Below are positions 51,516 through 59,305 of a stretch of 64,000 nucleotides of DNA, piece after piece. The position numbers and the translations under genes were made by a program. The number at the start of each line of letters is the position of its first letter. The stretch's first letter is position 1. The notes under the pieces are model-generated. The model ran no database searches. It was given only the letters and a program-made list of their open reading frames with translations, and was not told the DNA's origin. Source of the DNA: Paenibacillus_F sp047238265 (lineage in GTDB: Bacteria > Bacillota > Bacilli > Paenibacillales > NBRC-103111); NCBI RefSeq assembly GCF_047238265.1, contig NZ_JBDFMM010000001.1, positions 1,798,001-1,862,000 on the forward strand, given 5' to 3'.

Positions 51516-52756
51516 TGCTGCGGACGTACTACGCGGATCTTCACATTCATATCGGCCGGACGGAGAAGGGGGCCGCGGTAAAGATCAGCGGAGCCCGGAA
51601 TTTGACGTTCTACAACATTGCCCGCGAGGCGTCCGACCGTAAAGGAATCGAGATCGTCGGCATCATTGACTGTCATTCTCCGGCGGTGCAGGAAGAAATC
51701 GAGCACTATCTCGCTGTGGGAGAAATGAAGGAGCTGGACGGCGGGGGCATCCGCTATCATCAGACCACCGTTCTGCTGGGAAGTGAAATCGAGGTGCGCG
51801 ATCCCGGGATGGGACCGGTGCATCTGCTCGTTTTTCTCCCGAAACTGGCTCAGATGAAAGAGTTTACAGAGTGGATGCGTCCGCGCATGAAAAATGTGGA
51901 GCTGAGCTCCCAGCGTATGTACGTCACGGCCAGGGAGCTCCAGGCCGAAGTGCTCGGCCGGGGCGGCATTATGATTCCCGCCCATATTTTTACGCCGCAC
52001 AAAAGCATTTACGGCAGCGGATCGACCCGCATGGAGCACATGCTGGACCTGGACGGGCTGGCGGCTGTCGAGCTGGGGCTGAGCTCCGATTCCGAGATGG
52101 CAGGCTATCTGCCGGAACTGGACCGCTACACGTACGTTACGAATTCGGATGCCCATTCGCTCGGAAAAATCGGCCGCGAGTACAATGAGCTGCTGCTGGC
52201 GGAGCCCACGTTCGAAGAGTTTGTGCTCGCTCTCCGGAGAGAAGGCGGTCGTGCGGTTACCGCGAACTACGGCCTCAATCCGCGGCTCGGCAAGTATCAC
52301 CGTACCTACTGTCTAAGCTGCGAAAGCATCCTGGATGAGAGCGAGGCGGCGGTCGGAAGATGCCTGTACTGCGGCAGCCCCAAAGTGGTGCGGGGCGTCA
52401 TGGACCGCATTCTGGAGCTTGCCGGACGCGAGGAGCCTTATGTGCCGGACTACCGCCCGCCTTACTACTACCAGGTTCCCCTGGAGTTCATTCCGGGACT
52501 GGGCAAAAGAAAGCTGGACGGGCTGCTGGCCAGGTTCGGCACCGAAATGAACATCCTGCACCGGGCGACGCGGGAAGAACTGGCCGAGACGGTGGGGGAC
52601 GACATCGCCGGGATGATTCTGGAGGCCCGTTCGGGAGTTCTTGATCTCCAGGTGGGCGGCGGAGGCACCTACGGGAAGGTAAAAGCGCCGGTGAAAGCTT
52701 CCGTGAAAACACAGCCGGCCGACGGGGGTACGGCGGACAAAAGTTCAATTGGCTGA
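51515..52756 (+). CDS. Endonuclease Q family protein (PHP domain, DNA repair)
   Basis: A 413-residue protein. The PHP metallohydrolase domain starts YYADLHIHIGRT and includes GIIDCHSPAVQEEIEHYLAV, GGIMIPAHIFTPHKSIYGSG and VTNSDAHSLGKIGREYNE with the metal-binding His/Asp residues. A zinc ribbon (CLSCESILDE, then CLYCGSPK) and a helix-hairpin-helix end (IPGLGKRKLDGLLARFG) follow. This order is that of EndoQ, which in Thermococcales and Bacillus pumilus cuts 5' of uracil, hypoxanthine and AP sites. ATG 51515 overlaps the nudF stop (TGATG). Confidence 0.88.
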   Translation: MLRTYYADLHIHIGRTEKGAAVKISGARNLTFYNIAREASDRKGIEIVGIIDCHSPAVQEEIEHYLAVGEMKELDGGGIRYHQTTVLLGSEIEVRDPGMGPVHLLVFLPKLAQMKEFTEWMRPRMKNVELSSQRMYVTARELQAEVLGRGGIMIPAHIFTPHKSIYGSGSTRMEHMLDLDGLAAVELGLSSDSEMAGYLPELDRYTYVTNSDAHSLGKIGREYNELLLAEPTFEEFVLALRREGGRAVTANYGLNPRLGKYHRTYCLSCESILDESEAAVGRCLYCGSPKVVRGVMDRILELAGREEPYVPDYRPPYYYQVPLEFIPGLGKRKLDGLLARFGTEMNILHRATREELAETVGDDIAGMILEARSGVLDLQVGGGGTYGKVKAPVKASVKTQPADGGTADKSSIG

Positions 52757-52770
52757 AGACTGGGAGGCTG

Positions 52771-52858
52771 AGGCTGAATGCTTTGGCTGGTATTTAAGGC
52801 TGAATGTTAAGGCAGAATGCTTTGGCTGGAAGTAAGGCTGAATGTTGAGGGCTGAATG
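52771..52858. repeat. Tandem repeat with GGCTGAATG core
   Basis: Two units of about 38 bases (52771-52809 and 52810-52847), each starting AGGC(T/A)GAATGCTTTGGCTGG and ending AAGGCTGAATGTT, plus a partial third copy. It fills the spacer between endonuclease Q and the PCYCGC gene. Confidence 0.8.
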
Positions 52859-52938
52859 AGGCGTATGCCCGCGCGCCTCTAGAGTGGGGAAGCGGGAAGA
52901 ATAATCTTATTCCCGCATAGGGAGAGGGGAATGTGAAG

Positions 52939-53442
52939 ATGAACAAAAAATGGGGCCTGCTTACGGCCACTCTTTTGTGCGCAAGTATGCTGGCGGCCGC
53001 CTGCGGAAGCGGGGGAGCCAAGGAGGAAGTGCACGGAGCCGGCGAGGCGCATCATGCCGCGAACGGGGACTTGCAGGAGAAGACGGCTTCGTCCGCCGTC
53101 CTGCCGTCCTTCCTGAGCAAGCAGCGCGAAGAGATTCGGATTGTTTACGAATTGGCCGGCAAAAACGCGGACCTGCTGCAATCCATGCCGTGCTACTGCG
53201 GCTGCGGCGAGAGCGCGGGTCACAAGAGCAATCAGAACTGCTTTATCCGCGAAACGAACGCGGACGGCTCCGTTGTCTGGGACGATCACGGGACCCGCTG
53301 CGGCATCTGCCTCGAGATCGCGGTAAAGGCCGTCTCACTCAAGAAGGACGGCAAGACGCCGCTCGAAATCCGCAAGGTGATCGACGAGACCTACGGGGGC
53401 AGTGCGGGCAAGCCGACCGATACGCCTCTGCCGGAGGCGTAA
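52939..53442 (+). CDS. PCYCGC motif lipoprotein
   Basis: A 167-residue lipoprotein. Signal peptide and lipobox MLAAAC (Cys near residue 22) precede a His-rich spacer (EVHGAGEAHHAANGD) and the hallmark MPCYCGCGESAGHKSNQNCF, then TRCGICLEI. The many Cys and His residues suggest metal (copper or iron) binding outside the membrane; the family function is not established. ATG 52939 with AGAGGGGAA; GTG 52933 is too close to it. Confidence 0.88.
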   Translation: MNKKWGLLTATLLCASMLAAACGSGGAKEEVHGAGEAHHAANGDLQEKTASSAVLPSFLSKQREEIRIVYELAGKNADLLQSMPCYCGCGESAGHKSNQNCFIRETNADGSVVWDDHGTRCGICLEIAVKAVSLKKDGKTPLEIRKVIDETYGGSAGKPTDTPLPEA

Positions 53443-53495
53443 GTCAGGCGGCGGCCTTCGCGCAGCGGCCGGAGACCGTGCCCGCCGCAGCAGAC

Positions 53496-53527
53496 GCATC
53501 CCGCGCAGCAGAAGCATCCCGCGCAGC
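53496..53527. repeat. Short direct repeat in the spacer after the PCYCGC gene
   Basis: GCATCCCGCGCAGC occurs at 53496-53509 and 53514-53527, an 18-base period. The 53443-53761 interval otherwise holds only the terminator at 53605-53636. Confidence 0.7.
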
Positions 53528-53604
53528 GGGCAGAATCCGGCTGGGAACGACGGAAGGCATTCCTGCCGGACGATCGACCGCCTGCCGCCGCTGCCGCAAA
53601 AAGG

Positions 53605-53636
53605 AAAGCCCTCGATTCTTATGAGGGCTTTTTTTA
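53605..53636 (+). terminator. Terminator
   Basis: AAAGCCCTC ... GAGGGCTTT stem, 9-base loop, followed by a T run; ends the PCYCGC transcript. Confidence 0.88.
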
Positions 53637-53761
53637 TTTGGGAGCCGCATGGCGGCGGTCGCCATTCCAGTCCGTTTTAGCCCAAGACCGCCGTCTGGTC
53701 TATCCTTGTTGCCTTCCGCATAGAATGCTTATAGTGAACAAGCGGACAAGGAGGACTTATC

Positions 53762-54403
53762 ATGCCGGCTATGCAGACCTTGAAGCAGTATTTCAGAGAA
53801 CAGTTTACGCTCTTTCTATTCGTCTCGGTCCTCTTCGTCGTGGGTGTCGTGTTCGGCGCAGTTATGGTCAATGCGCTGTCTCTCGAGCAGAAGCAGGAGC
53901 TGGGGCGCTATCTCAGTTCGTTCTACCGGACGATAGAAGACGGGGCCCAGGTGGACGGAAAGCAGTCGATGCTGGCGGCGTTCTCGCTTCACATGAAATG
54001 GATCCTGCTCATTTGGACGCTGGGGCTGTCCGTAATCGGGCTGCCGCTCATCCTCGTGCTGGATTTTCTCAAAGGGGTCCTGATCGGCTTCAGCGTAGGC
54101 TTTATGGTCGGGCAGCTTTCCTGGAAAGGCATCGCTTTCGCCCTAGTCTCCATCGCGCCCCCGAATCTGATCGTGGTACCGGCCATTCTGATCTGCAGCG
54201 TCGTTTCCATCAGCTTCTCTCTTTTCATCATCAAAAACAGGCTTGTCCGCCGCAGCGGCACCATTTATCACCCGTTTATGCGGTACTCGGGCGTTACGCT
54301 GGCGATGGGCGTCTGCATGCTTGGAGCGGCGCTTTTGGAAGCATTCGTGTCTCCGACGATGATGAAGTGGGTTACACCGATGCTGGCGGCTTTTGCTAAC
54401 TAG
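53762..54403 (+). CDS. spoIIM: Stage II sporulation protein M
   Basis: A 213-residue polytopic membrane protein with about five helices (LFLFVSVLFVVGVVFGAVMV, WTLGLSVIGLPLILVLDFL, IAFALVSIAPPNLIVVPAIL and others) and the SpoIIM segment FLKGVLIGFSVGFMVGQLSW. It works with SpoIID and SpoIIP in septal thinning and engulfment, positioning the hydrolases. ATG 53762 with CAAGGAGGACTTATC. The stop codon forms the left end of a PerR-box-like palindrome upstream of fur. Confidence 0.94.
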   Translation: MPAMQTLKQYFREQFTLFLFVSVLFVVGVVFGAVMVNALSLEQKQELGRYLSSFYRTIEDGAQVDGKQSMLAAFSLHMKWILLIWTLGLSVIGLPLILVLDFLKGVLIGFSVGFMVGQLSWKGIAFALVSIAPPNLIVVPAILICSVVSISFSLFIIKNRLVRRSGTIYHPFMRYSGVTLAMGVCMLGAALLEAFVSPTMMKWVTPMLAAFAN

Positions 54404-54414
54404 AATTATTCTAA
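54400..54414. promoter_or_regulatory. PerR/Fur-type operator upstream of fur
   Basis: CTAGAATTATTCTAA contains a perfect 6-1-6 palindrome (TAGAAT-T-ATTCTA) close to the PerR box TTATAATNATTATAA and unlike a typical Fur box. It sits 9 bases upstream of the fur -35. In Bacillus subtilis fur is under PerR control. Confidence 0.6.
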
Positions 54415-54422
54415 ATAGTCGT

Positions 54423-54452
54423 TTGACTTTCGTGACTCCCTCCCTCTATAAT
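54423..54452 (+). promoter_or_regulatory. Sigma-A promoter of fur
   Basis: TTGACT, 18 bases, TATAAT; 54 bases upstream of the fur start. Confidence 0.75.
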
Positions 54453-54505
54453 GAAAAAAGGGAAACTATCGCGCCGTTTAGACGCGTTGTAAGAGGGGGA
54501 GGAGT

Positions 54506-55027
54506 ATGGAAGCACGTATTGAGAAGATCAAGCAGCAGCTGCAATCCCAAGGTTACAAGCTGACTCCCCAGCGGGAAGCGACGGTTCGAGTGCTGCTCGA
54601 GAATGAAGAAGATCACCTTAGCGCCGAGGACGTATTTATGCTCGTCAAGGATAAAGCTCCTGAAATCGGACTTGCTACCGTGTACCGGACGCTCGAATTG
54701 CTTAGCGATATGCATGTGCTTGAGAAAATGAATTTTGGAGATGGCGTAGCCCGTTACGATCTGCGCAGCGACAGCACCCATCACCATCATCATCATTTGA
54801 TCTGCGTGCAGTGCGGCGCAGTGGACGAGATTATGGAAGATTGGCTGGGACCGCTGGAAGAACGGCTCGCCCGTGAATATAACTTTAAAGTGCTGGATCA
54901 CCGTCTCGATTTCCAAGGTATCTGTCACAGATGTCAGGAAAAAGGCGTCGATCAGCCGAAAAATAAAGACAGTAACCACAAGCATCACCATCATCATGCA
55001 AGCGCAAAACCTTCCACGCTCGTTTAA
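54506..55027 (+). CDS. fur: Ferric uptake regulator family protein Fur
   Basis: A 173-residue Fur family repressor. The winged helix contains GYKLTPQREATVRVLLENEE and the recognition helix GLATVYRTLELLS; the metal domain contains a six-His run at THHHHHHLICVQCG and a second CxxC (CHRCQEK). The C-terminal tail has another five-His run (NHKHHHHHASAK), so it is about 20 residues longer than Bacillus subtilis Fur. Fur is assigned over PerR or Zur from the conserved neighbours yqzK and xerD. ATG 54506 with GAGGGGGAGGAGT. Confidence 0.92.
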   Translation: MEARIEKIKQQLQSQGYKLTPQREATVRVLLENEEDHLSAEDVFMLVKDKAPEIGLATVYRTLELLSDMHVLEKMNFGDGVARYDLRSDSTHHHHHHLICVQCGAVDEIMEDWLGPLEERLAREYNFKVLDHRLDFQGICHRCQEKGVDQPKNKDSNHKHHHHHASAKPSTLV

Positions 55028-55075
55028 CGCAGGCGCGGAAGGTTTTTGTCTGTCTGACGCGACCCGTGGTTACGG

Positions 55076-55104
55076 AAAACCCGCTGCAAATCCAGCGGGT
55101 TTTT
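55076..55104 (+). terminator. Terminator downstream of fur
   Basis: AAAACCCGCTG ... CAGCGGGTTTT, an 11-base-pair perfect stem with a 7-base loop ending in TTTT. Confidence 0.88.
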
Positions 55105-55254
55105 GCCGCTTCCGGAGCCCTTCCCGACGGAGATAAATTCGGGCGCGTGCTATCGTTTCTTCGGGCGGTTCACCGGGTAAGGAGGCAGTGGAACATACCC
55201 AACACCAACATGCCGCTGCCTGGCACAGGATCGGCTTTCAAAGGAGGACGGACC

Positions 55255-56064
55255 ATGGAGCAAACGAATGGCGTACATACGGGGGACTACTGCTTGGCCG
55301 GAAAAACGGCTCTGATCACGGGAGCAAGCTCGGGGATAGGCAAAGCGGCGGCGCTCAGACTAGCCAAGCTGGGGGTCAAGGTCTGCCTGGTGGATATCAG
55401 CAAAGAGCATGCCGAGGATGTTCAGGAAATAATTATGCGCAAGGGCGGGGAAGCGATTGTCGCGGAAGCGGACATTTCCGACCCGGAGCAGATCAAAGCC
55501 GCGTTCGGGAAGGTGCGGGATGCGTGGGGAAGACTTGATATCGTGCTCGCCAATGCGGGAATTAACGGCAAAATAGCGCCGATCGAGGACCTGGAGCCGG
55601 AGGAGTGGGACGCGACCCTGCAAACCAATCTGAAAGGCACGTTCCTGACCGTAAAACATGCGATTCCCCTGCTCAAAGAAAACGGGGGCAGCATCGTTAT
55701 CACCAGTTCCATCAACGGAACGAGAATTTTTAAAAATTTCGGGTTCACGGCCTACAGCTCTTCCAAAGCGGGGCAGGTGGCCTTCGCCAAAATGGCTGCG
55801 CTTGAGCTGGCCCGTTATAAAATCCGCGTCAACGTGATTTGCCCCGGTTCGATCAACACGAACATCGAGGACAGCACGGAACGCACGCCCGAGCTGGAGG
55901 AAATCCGGATTCCGGTCGAATATCCGGAGACGAGCATGCCGCTGGCGGACCGACCCGGAACGCCGGAACAGGTGGCGGATCTGCTCGTTTTCCTCGGCTC
56001 CGACCTGTCCAGCCACGTTACGGGGACGGAAGTATACATCGACGGTGCGGAATCGCTCCTTTAA
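55255..56064 (+). CDS. Short-chain dehydrogenase/reductase (SDR)
   Basis: A 269-residue classical SDR: cofactor motif ALITGASSGIGKAAALRL (TGxxxGIG), NAG in VLANAGINGKI, catalytic Ser in VITSSINGT and YSSSKAG (YxxxK). The 38th-residue-type Asp after beta2 (LVDISKEHAE) suggests NAD rather than NADP preference. The substrate is unknown; similar enzymes are annotated as glucose 1-dehydrogenase-like. ATG 55255 with AAAGGAGGACGGACC; the frame extends further upstream without ribosome sites. It is inserted between fur and yqzK, which are adjacent in Bacillus. Confidence 0.9.
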   Translation: MEQTNGVHTGDYCLAGKTALITGASSGIGKAAALRLAKLGVKVCLVDISKEHAEDVQEIIMRKGGEAIVAEADISDPEQIKAAFGKVRDAWGRLDIVLANAGINGKIAPIEDLEPEEWDATLQTNLKGTFLTVKHAIPLLKENGGSIVITSSINGTRIFKNFGFTAYSSSKAGQVAFAKMAALELARYKIRVNVICPGSINTNIEDSTERTPELEEIRIPVEYPETSMPLADRPGTPEQVADLLVFLGSDLSSHVTGTEVYIDGAESLL

Positions 56065-56188
56065 CGGCTCAAGCGGAGGAGCGCCTGCGGGTGCTCCTTT
56101 TACAAATCAGAACCTTTCCCGAATGCGGCCGGAGCCGCATATCCGGCGTTCCCCGGTCATACGCTTGTATTAAAGGGGGACGGGTTAT

Positions 56189-56425
56189 ATGATCGTATCC
56201 GTACATAAATGGCTGGAAAGAACCAAGTTTCTCATTTTGTTCGTCACGCTTACGTATGTCCTGTACCGGGTGTTTGCCCTGTTCTCGGTCTGGGTCGAAC
56301 CGGTTGACAAATACCGTCATCCCAGCGGCACCTCGGTAAAAGTGTTCCAGCAGCACGCGATTCAGACGGAAGGCAGCGAGAGTATGGCGACAAGGCTCCG
56401 TTTGTTTTATTGGTACGGGGAATAA
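56189..56425 (+). CDS. yqzK: DUF4227 membrane protein YqzK
   Basis: A 78-residue protein with one membrane segment (FLILFVTLTYVLYRVFALF) and a conserved C-terminus (RHPSGTSVKVFQQ). This is DUF4227 (YqzK), found between fur and xerD in Bacillales; function unknown. ATG 56189 with AAAGGGGGACGGGTT. Confidence 0.9.
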   Translation: MIVSVHKWLERTKFLILFVTLTYVLYRVFALFSVWVEPVDKYRHPSGTSVKVFQQHAIQTEGSESMATRLRLFYWYGE

Positions 56426-56507
56426 AGAGGAATTACCGGATTTGTGACGAATGGTATATAGACTTAAAACCGGCTAGCTTAGAAACGCCATGAAGGAGCA
56501 AGGAACC

Positions 56508-57407
56508 TTGAGAGAAGATCTGGAAGTATTCATGGACTATCTGGAACATGAGAAAGGGTTGTCCCGGAATACGCTCGAATCGTATGCTCGGGATTTACAA
56601 CAGTATATAGAATTTCTGGAACAGCAGAACGTCCGGACGCTCGGAGAGACGAGCAAGGTGCATGTGGTCAGCTATATCGCCCGTCTGAAGCAGCTCGGCA
56701 GGGCAACGGCGACCCAGTCCCGGACGCTTGTTTCGGTCCGTTCCTTGTACGGGTATATGATCCGCCGCGGAAAGATGGATTTCGACCCGACGCGGGATAT
56801 AGAGAATCCGAAACAGGAGAAGAAGCTGCCCCAGGTGCTGAGCATGGACGAGATGGAGCGGCTGCTCGGCGCGCCGCAGACGGACACGAGCAACGGCATC
56901 AGGGATAAGGCGATGCTGGAAGTGCTGTACGCGACCGGTATCCGCGTGTCGGAGCTGATCAGCCTGGATGTCGGCGACGTCAACACGAGCCTGGGATTTG
57001 TTCGCTGCGTCGGCAGCGGGGCCAAGGAGCGGATTATTCCGCTTGGAACTATGGCCGCCAAGGTGGTTGACGAGTATGTATCCGCTTCGCGGCCGCATCT
57101 GCTGAAGGTTCACAAGCCGGAAACGGCCTTGTTCGTGAACCATCTGGGTACGCGCATGACCCGCCAGGGCTTCTGGAAAATGCTTAAGCGGTACGCCGCG
57201 GACGCCGAAGTGGATAAGGACATTACGCCGCACACCTTGAGGCATTCCTTCGCCACGCATCTGCTGGAGAACGGGGCGGATCTGCGTTCCGTGCAGGAAA
57301 TGCTCGGTCACGCCGACCTCTCCACTACACAAGTGTATACGCATGTGACGAAATCCAAGATGAAGGAAGTTTACGACCGGACGCATCCGAGAGCGAAAAT
57401 GACGTAA
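56508..57407 (+). CDS. xerD: Site-specific tyrosine recombinase XerD
   Basis: A 299-residue XerC/XerD. N-terminal core-binding domain (EKGLSRNTLESYARDLQQY) and catalytic domain with Arg in YATGIRVSELISL, HTLRHSFATHLL (HxxR), LGHADLSTTQVYTHV (His and nucleophile Tyr). It resolves chromosome dimers at dif. Start TTG 56508 is preferred because AAGGAG lies 9 bases before it; the ATG at 56490 overlaps that ribosome site and has none of its own. Conserved position after yqzK; the usual deoB between xerD and pupG is absent. Confidence 0.95.
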   Translation: MREDLEVFMDYLEHEKGLSRNTLESYARDLQQYIEFLEQQNVRTLGETSKVHVVSYIARLKQLGRATATQSRTLVSVRSLYGYMIRRGKMDFDPTRDIENPKQEKKLPQVLSMDEMERLLGAPQTDTSNGIRDKAMLEVLYATGIRVSELISLDVGDVNTSLGFVRCVGSGAKERIIPLGTMAAKVVDEYVSASRPHLLKVHKPETALFVNHLGTRMTRQGFWKMLKRYAADAEVDKDITPHTLRHSFATHLLENGADLRSVQEMLGHADLSTTQVYTHVTKSKMKEVYDRTHPRAKMT

Positions 57408-57416
57408 CGGTTCCCG

Positions 57417-57438
57417 GCCCCTTTAGGGGCTTTTCCTT
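57417..57438 (+). terminator. Short terminator after xerD
   Basis: GCCCC-TTTA-GGGGC hairpin followed by TTTTCCTTTT. Confidence 0.7.
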
Positions 57439-57567
57439 TTGCCGGTACGAAAGCTTCCTTTAACGCGTCAATGCGGTATTGGGTATTTTTGCATCCCGGA
57501 GGCAATAATGAGATAATGTCCATGCTGTTTTTGCCTTACATAAAAAATGACCGGGCTGTACCCCCGC

Positions 57568-57596
57568 ATTTGACAACCGGAGGGGGTTGTCCAAAT
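57568..57596. promoter_or_regulatory. Inverted repeat upstream of the purine nucleoside phosphorylase gene
   Basis: ATTTG-ACAACC and GGTTGTCCAAAT pair over 11 positions with one bulge and a 6-base loop, about 60 bases upstream of the gene. It could be an operator or a leader hairpin; no run of T follows. Confidence 0.4.
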
Positions 57597-57657
57597 GAAA
57601 CGACCTTTGTCAAGGAATTCAAATAATCGGACACAATAAGAGAGGAAGTGTTCTTAC

Positions 57658-58479
57658 ATGAGCACAGAAAAACAACGCGTCACCGAAGCGGCGGCTTATA
57701 TTGAAGGAAAGCTCGGCTTCCGTCCTACCGTGGGTCTTATTCTCGGCTCCGGACTCGGCGTCCTGGCCGATCTGATCGAAGAAGCTGTCGTTATCGACTA
57801 CAGCGATATCCCGCACTTCCCGGTTTCGACCGTTGAAGGTCATGCAAGCGAGCTGGTGGCCGGTACGATCAAAGGCAGACAAGTCGTCATGATGAAAGGC
57901 CGTTTCCATCAATACGAAGGATACGGCGCGGAAACGGTCGCTTTCCCTGTCCGTGTCATGAAAGACCTTGGCGTTCAGACGCTCATCGTGACCAATGCGG
58001 CAGGCGGAGTAAACACCTCTTATGAAGTCGGCGATCTGATGGTGATCCGGGATCATATCAACTTCATGTTCCGCAATCCGCTTATCGGTCCTAACGACGA
58101 CGAGCTCGGACTGCGGTTCCCCGATATGTCCGAAGCTTACAGCAGAAGACTCGGCAAGCTTGCGCACAGCGTTGCGGAGAAGCAGAATTTCTCTCTGCGC
58201 GAAGGAGTCTACCTCGGCCTGCTCGGACCGACTTACGAAACACCGGCCGAAATCCGCATGATCCGTACGCTCGGAGCGGATGCCGTCGGCATGTCGACCG
58301 TTCCGGAAGTGATCGTCGCACGCCACGCCGGCATCGAAGTGCTCGGGTTCTCCTGCATCTCGAACATGGCCGCGGGCATCCTGGACCAGCCGCTTTCCCA
58401 TCAGGAAGTGATGGAGACGACCGAGAAGGTCAAGCCCAAGTTCCTTCAGCTGGTTCTCGGCATTATCGAGGAGCTGTAG
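57658..58479 (+). CDS. pupG: Purine nucleoside phosphorylase (PupG/PunA type)
   Basis: A 273-residue trimeric-type PNP. Signatures are LILGSGLGVLADLIE, EGHASELVAGTIKGRQVVMM and KGRFHQYEGY (phosphate and ribose contacts), TNAAGGVNTSYEVGDLMVI, GPTYETPAEI and MSTVPEVIVARHAGIEVLG, with the base-binding Asn in SCISNMAAG. It cleaves (deoxy)guanosine and (deoxy)inosine with phosphate. ATG 57658 with GAGAGGAAGTG. Confidence 0.95.
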   Translation: MSTEKQRVTEAAAYIEGKLGFRPTVGLILGSGLGVLADLIEEAVVIDYSDIPHFPVSTVEGHASELVAGTIKGRQVVMMKGRFHQYEGYGAETVAFPVRVMKDLGVQTLIVTNAAGGVNTSYEVGDLMVIRDHINFMFRNPLIGPNDDELGLRFPDMSEAYSRRLGKLAHSVAEKQNFSLREGVYLGLLGPTYETPAEIRMIRTLGADAVGMSTVPEVIVARHAGIEVLGFSCISNMAAGILDQPLSHQEVMETTEKVKPKFLQLVLGIIEEL

Positions 58480-58649
58480 AGCTTTTTGCAAACGGCGCCG
58501 CTCGGGGGGCAGGGTAGGTCCGAAGCGGCCTGGAGATCAAATATCACAAAATTGTCACAAATTATTCGAAGTTTGCCTCAGGAAAGGATTAGGCAATTTC
58601 CGATATTTTAGGTACAATAATTAGGTAATTACGCGATGGGGGGATCTTC

Positions 58650-59030
58650 ATGTACAAGTGGATCATGTTTGTACTATTTATCGGCGCGAGTGCTATGGGA
58701 GTGGGTTTCCTCTTTCAAGATATCAATGCCCGACAAGCGGAAAGAGCCGCGGAAGAAACAGCCGGCGCTTCTCTCAAAATTGCAGCATCCAACTGGAAAT
58801 TCGATCAAGCGGAGTACAAAATTCCGAAAGGCCAGACCAAGGTTTCTCTCATCCTGAAAGAAGGCGTGCACGCCATCGACATTACGGGTGAAGGCGTTGA
58901 CGTTAAGCTGGACGGAACGAACAAGTCTCAGGAAGTGAACTTCGAGAAGCCGGGCAAATACGAAATTAAGTGTATCCTGCCTTGCGGCGAAGGCCATGAC
59001 GAGATGAAATCGGTTCTGGTGGTCGAATAA
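58650..59030 (+). CDS. Membrane-anchored cupredoxin with CuA-like site
   Basis: A 126-residue protein with an N-terminal membrane helix (WIMFVLFIGASAMGVGFLF) and a C-terminal cupredoxin domain. CILPCGEGHDEM places C108, C112, H116 and M119 in the C-x3-C-x3-H-x2-M spacing of the CuA centre of cytochrome oxidase subunit II, and H74 (GVHAIDITG) fits the remaining ligand. There is no oxidase gene nearby, so it is a stand-alone electron carrier or copper-handling protein. ATG 58650 with GGGGGGATCTTC. Confidence 0.85.
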   Translation: MYKWIMFVLFIGASAMGVGFLFQDINARQAERAAEETAGASLKIAASNWKFDQAEYKIPKGQTKVSLILKEGVHAIDITGEGVDVKLDGTNKSQEVNFEKPGKYEIKCILPCGEGHDEMKSVLVVE

Positions 59031-59047
59031 GAGCGGTACGGTTATGG

Positions 59048-59074
59048 AAAAGGAGTCCCGGGCGGGCTCCTTTT
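59048..59074 (+). terminator. Terminator after the cupredoxin gene
   Basis: AAAAGGAG ... CTCCTTTT stem with further CCCG/CGGG pairing inside, ending in TTTTTG. Confidence 0.85.
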
Positions 59075-59305
59075 TGTTTCCCCAAACGCGGCAAGGGCTT
59101 TTTTTTATAAAAATCTAGTAAAGACAGTTAGCACGTGATAGAGATCAGTAGTATACTAGTTAAATTGAGCTTTTTAATGCGAATGCAAAAGGCTGTGTTT
59201 GCTGCAGGCCTCTGCGAGTCGTGTGCCTTATCGGGAGCATGCGGCCTTTTCGGCCGTGCCCTTGTATTCGTTAAAGAGAAGTATAACTAGCTAGGGGGAG
59301 TAAGT

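Noticed and set aside
59075..59305. A riboswitch upstream of the hybrid kinase
   Set aside because: A small hairpin (GCGGCC-TTTTC-GGCCGT near 59238-59262) is present, but no known riboswitch core could be recognised.
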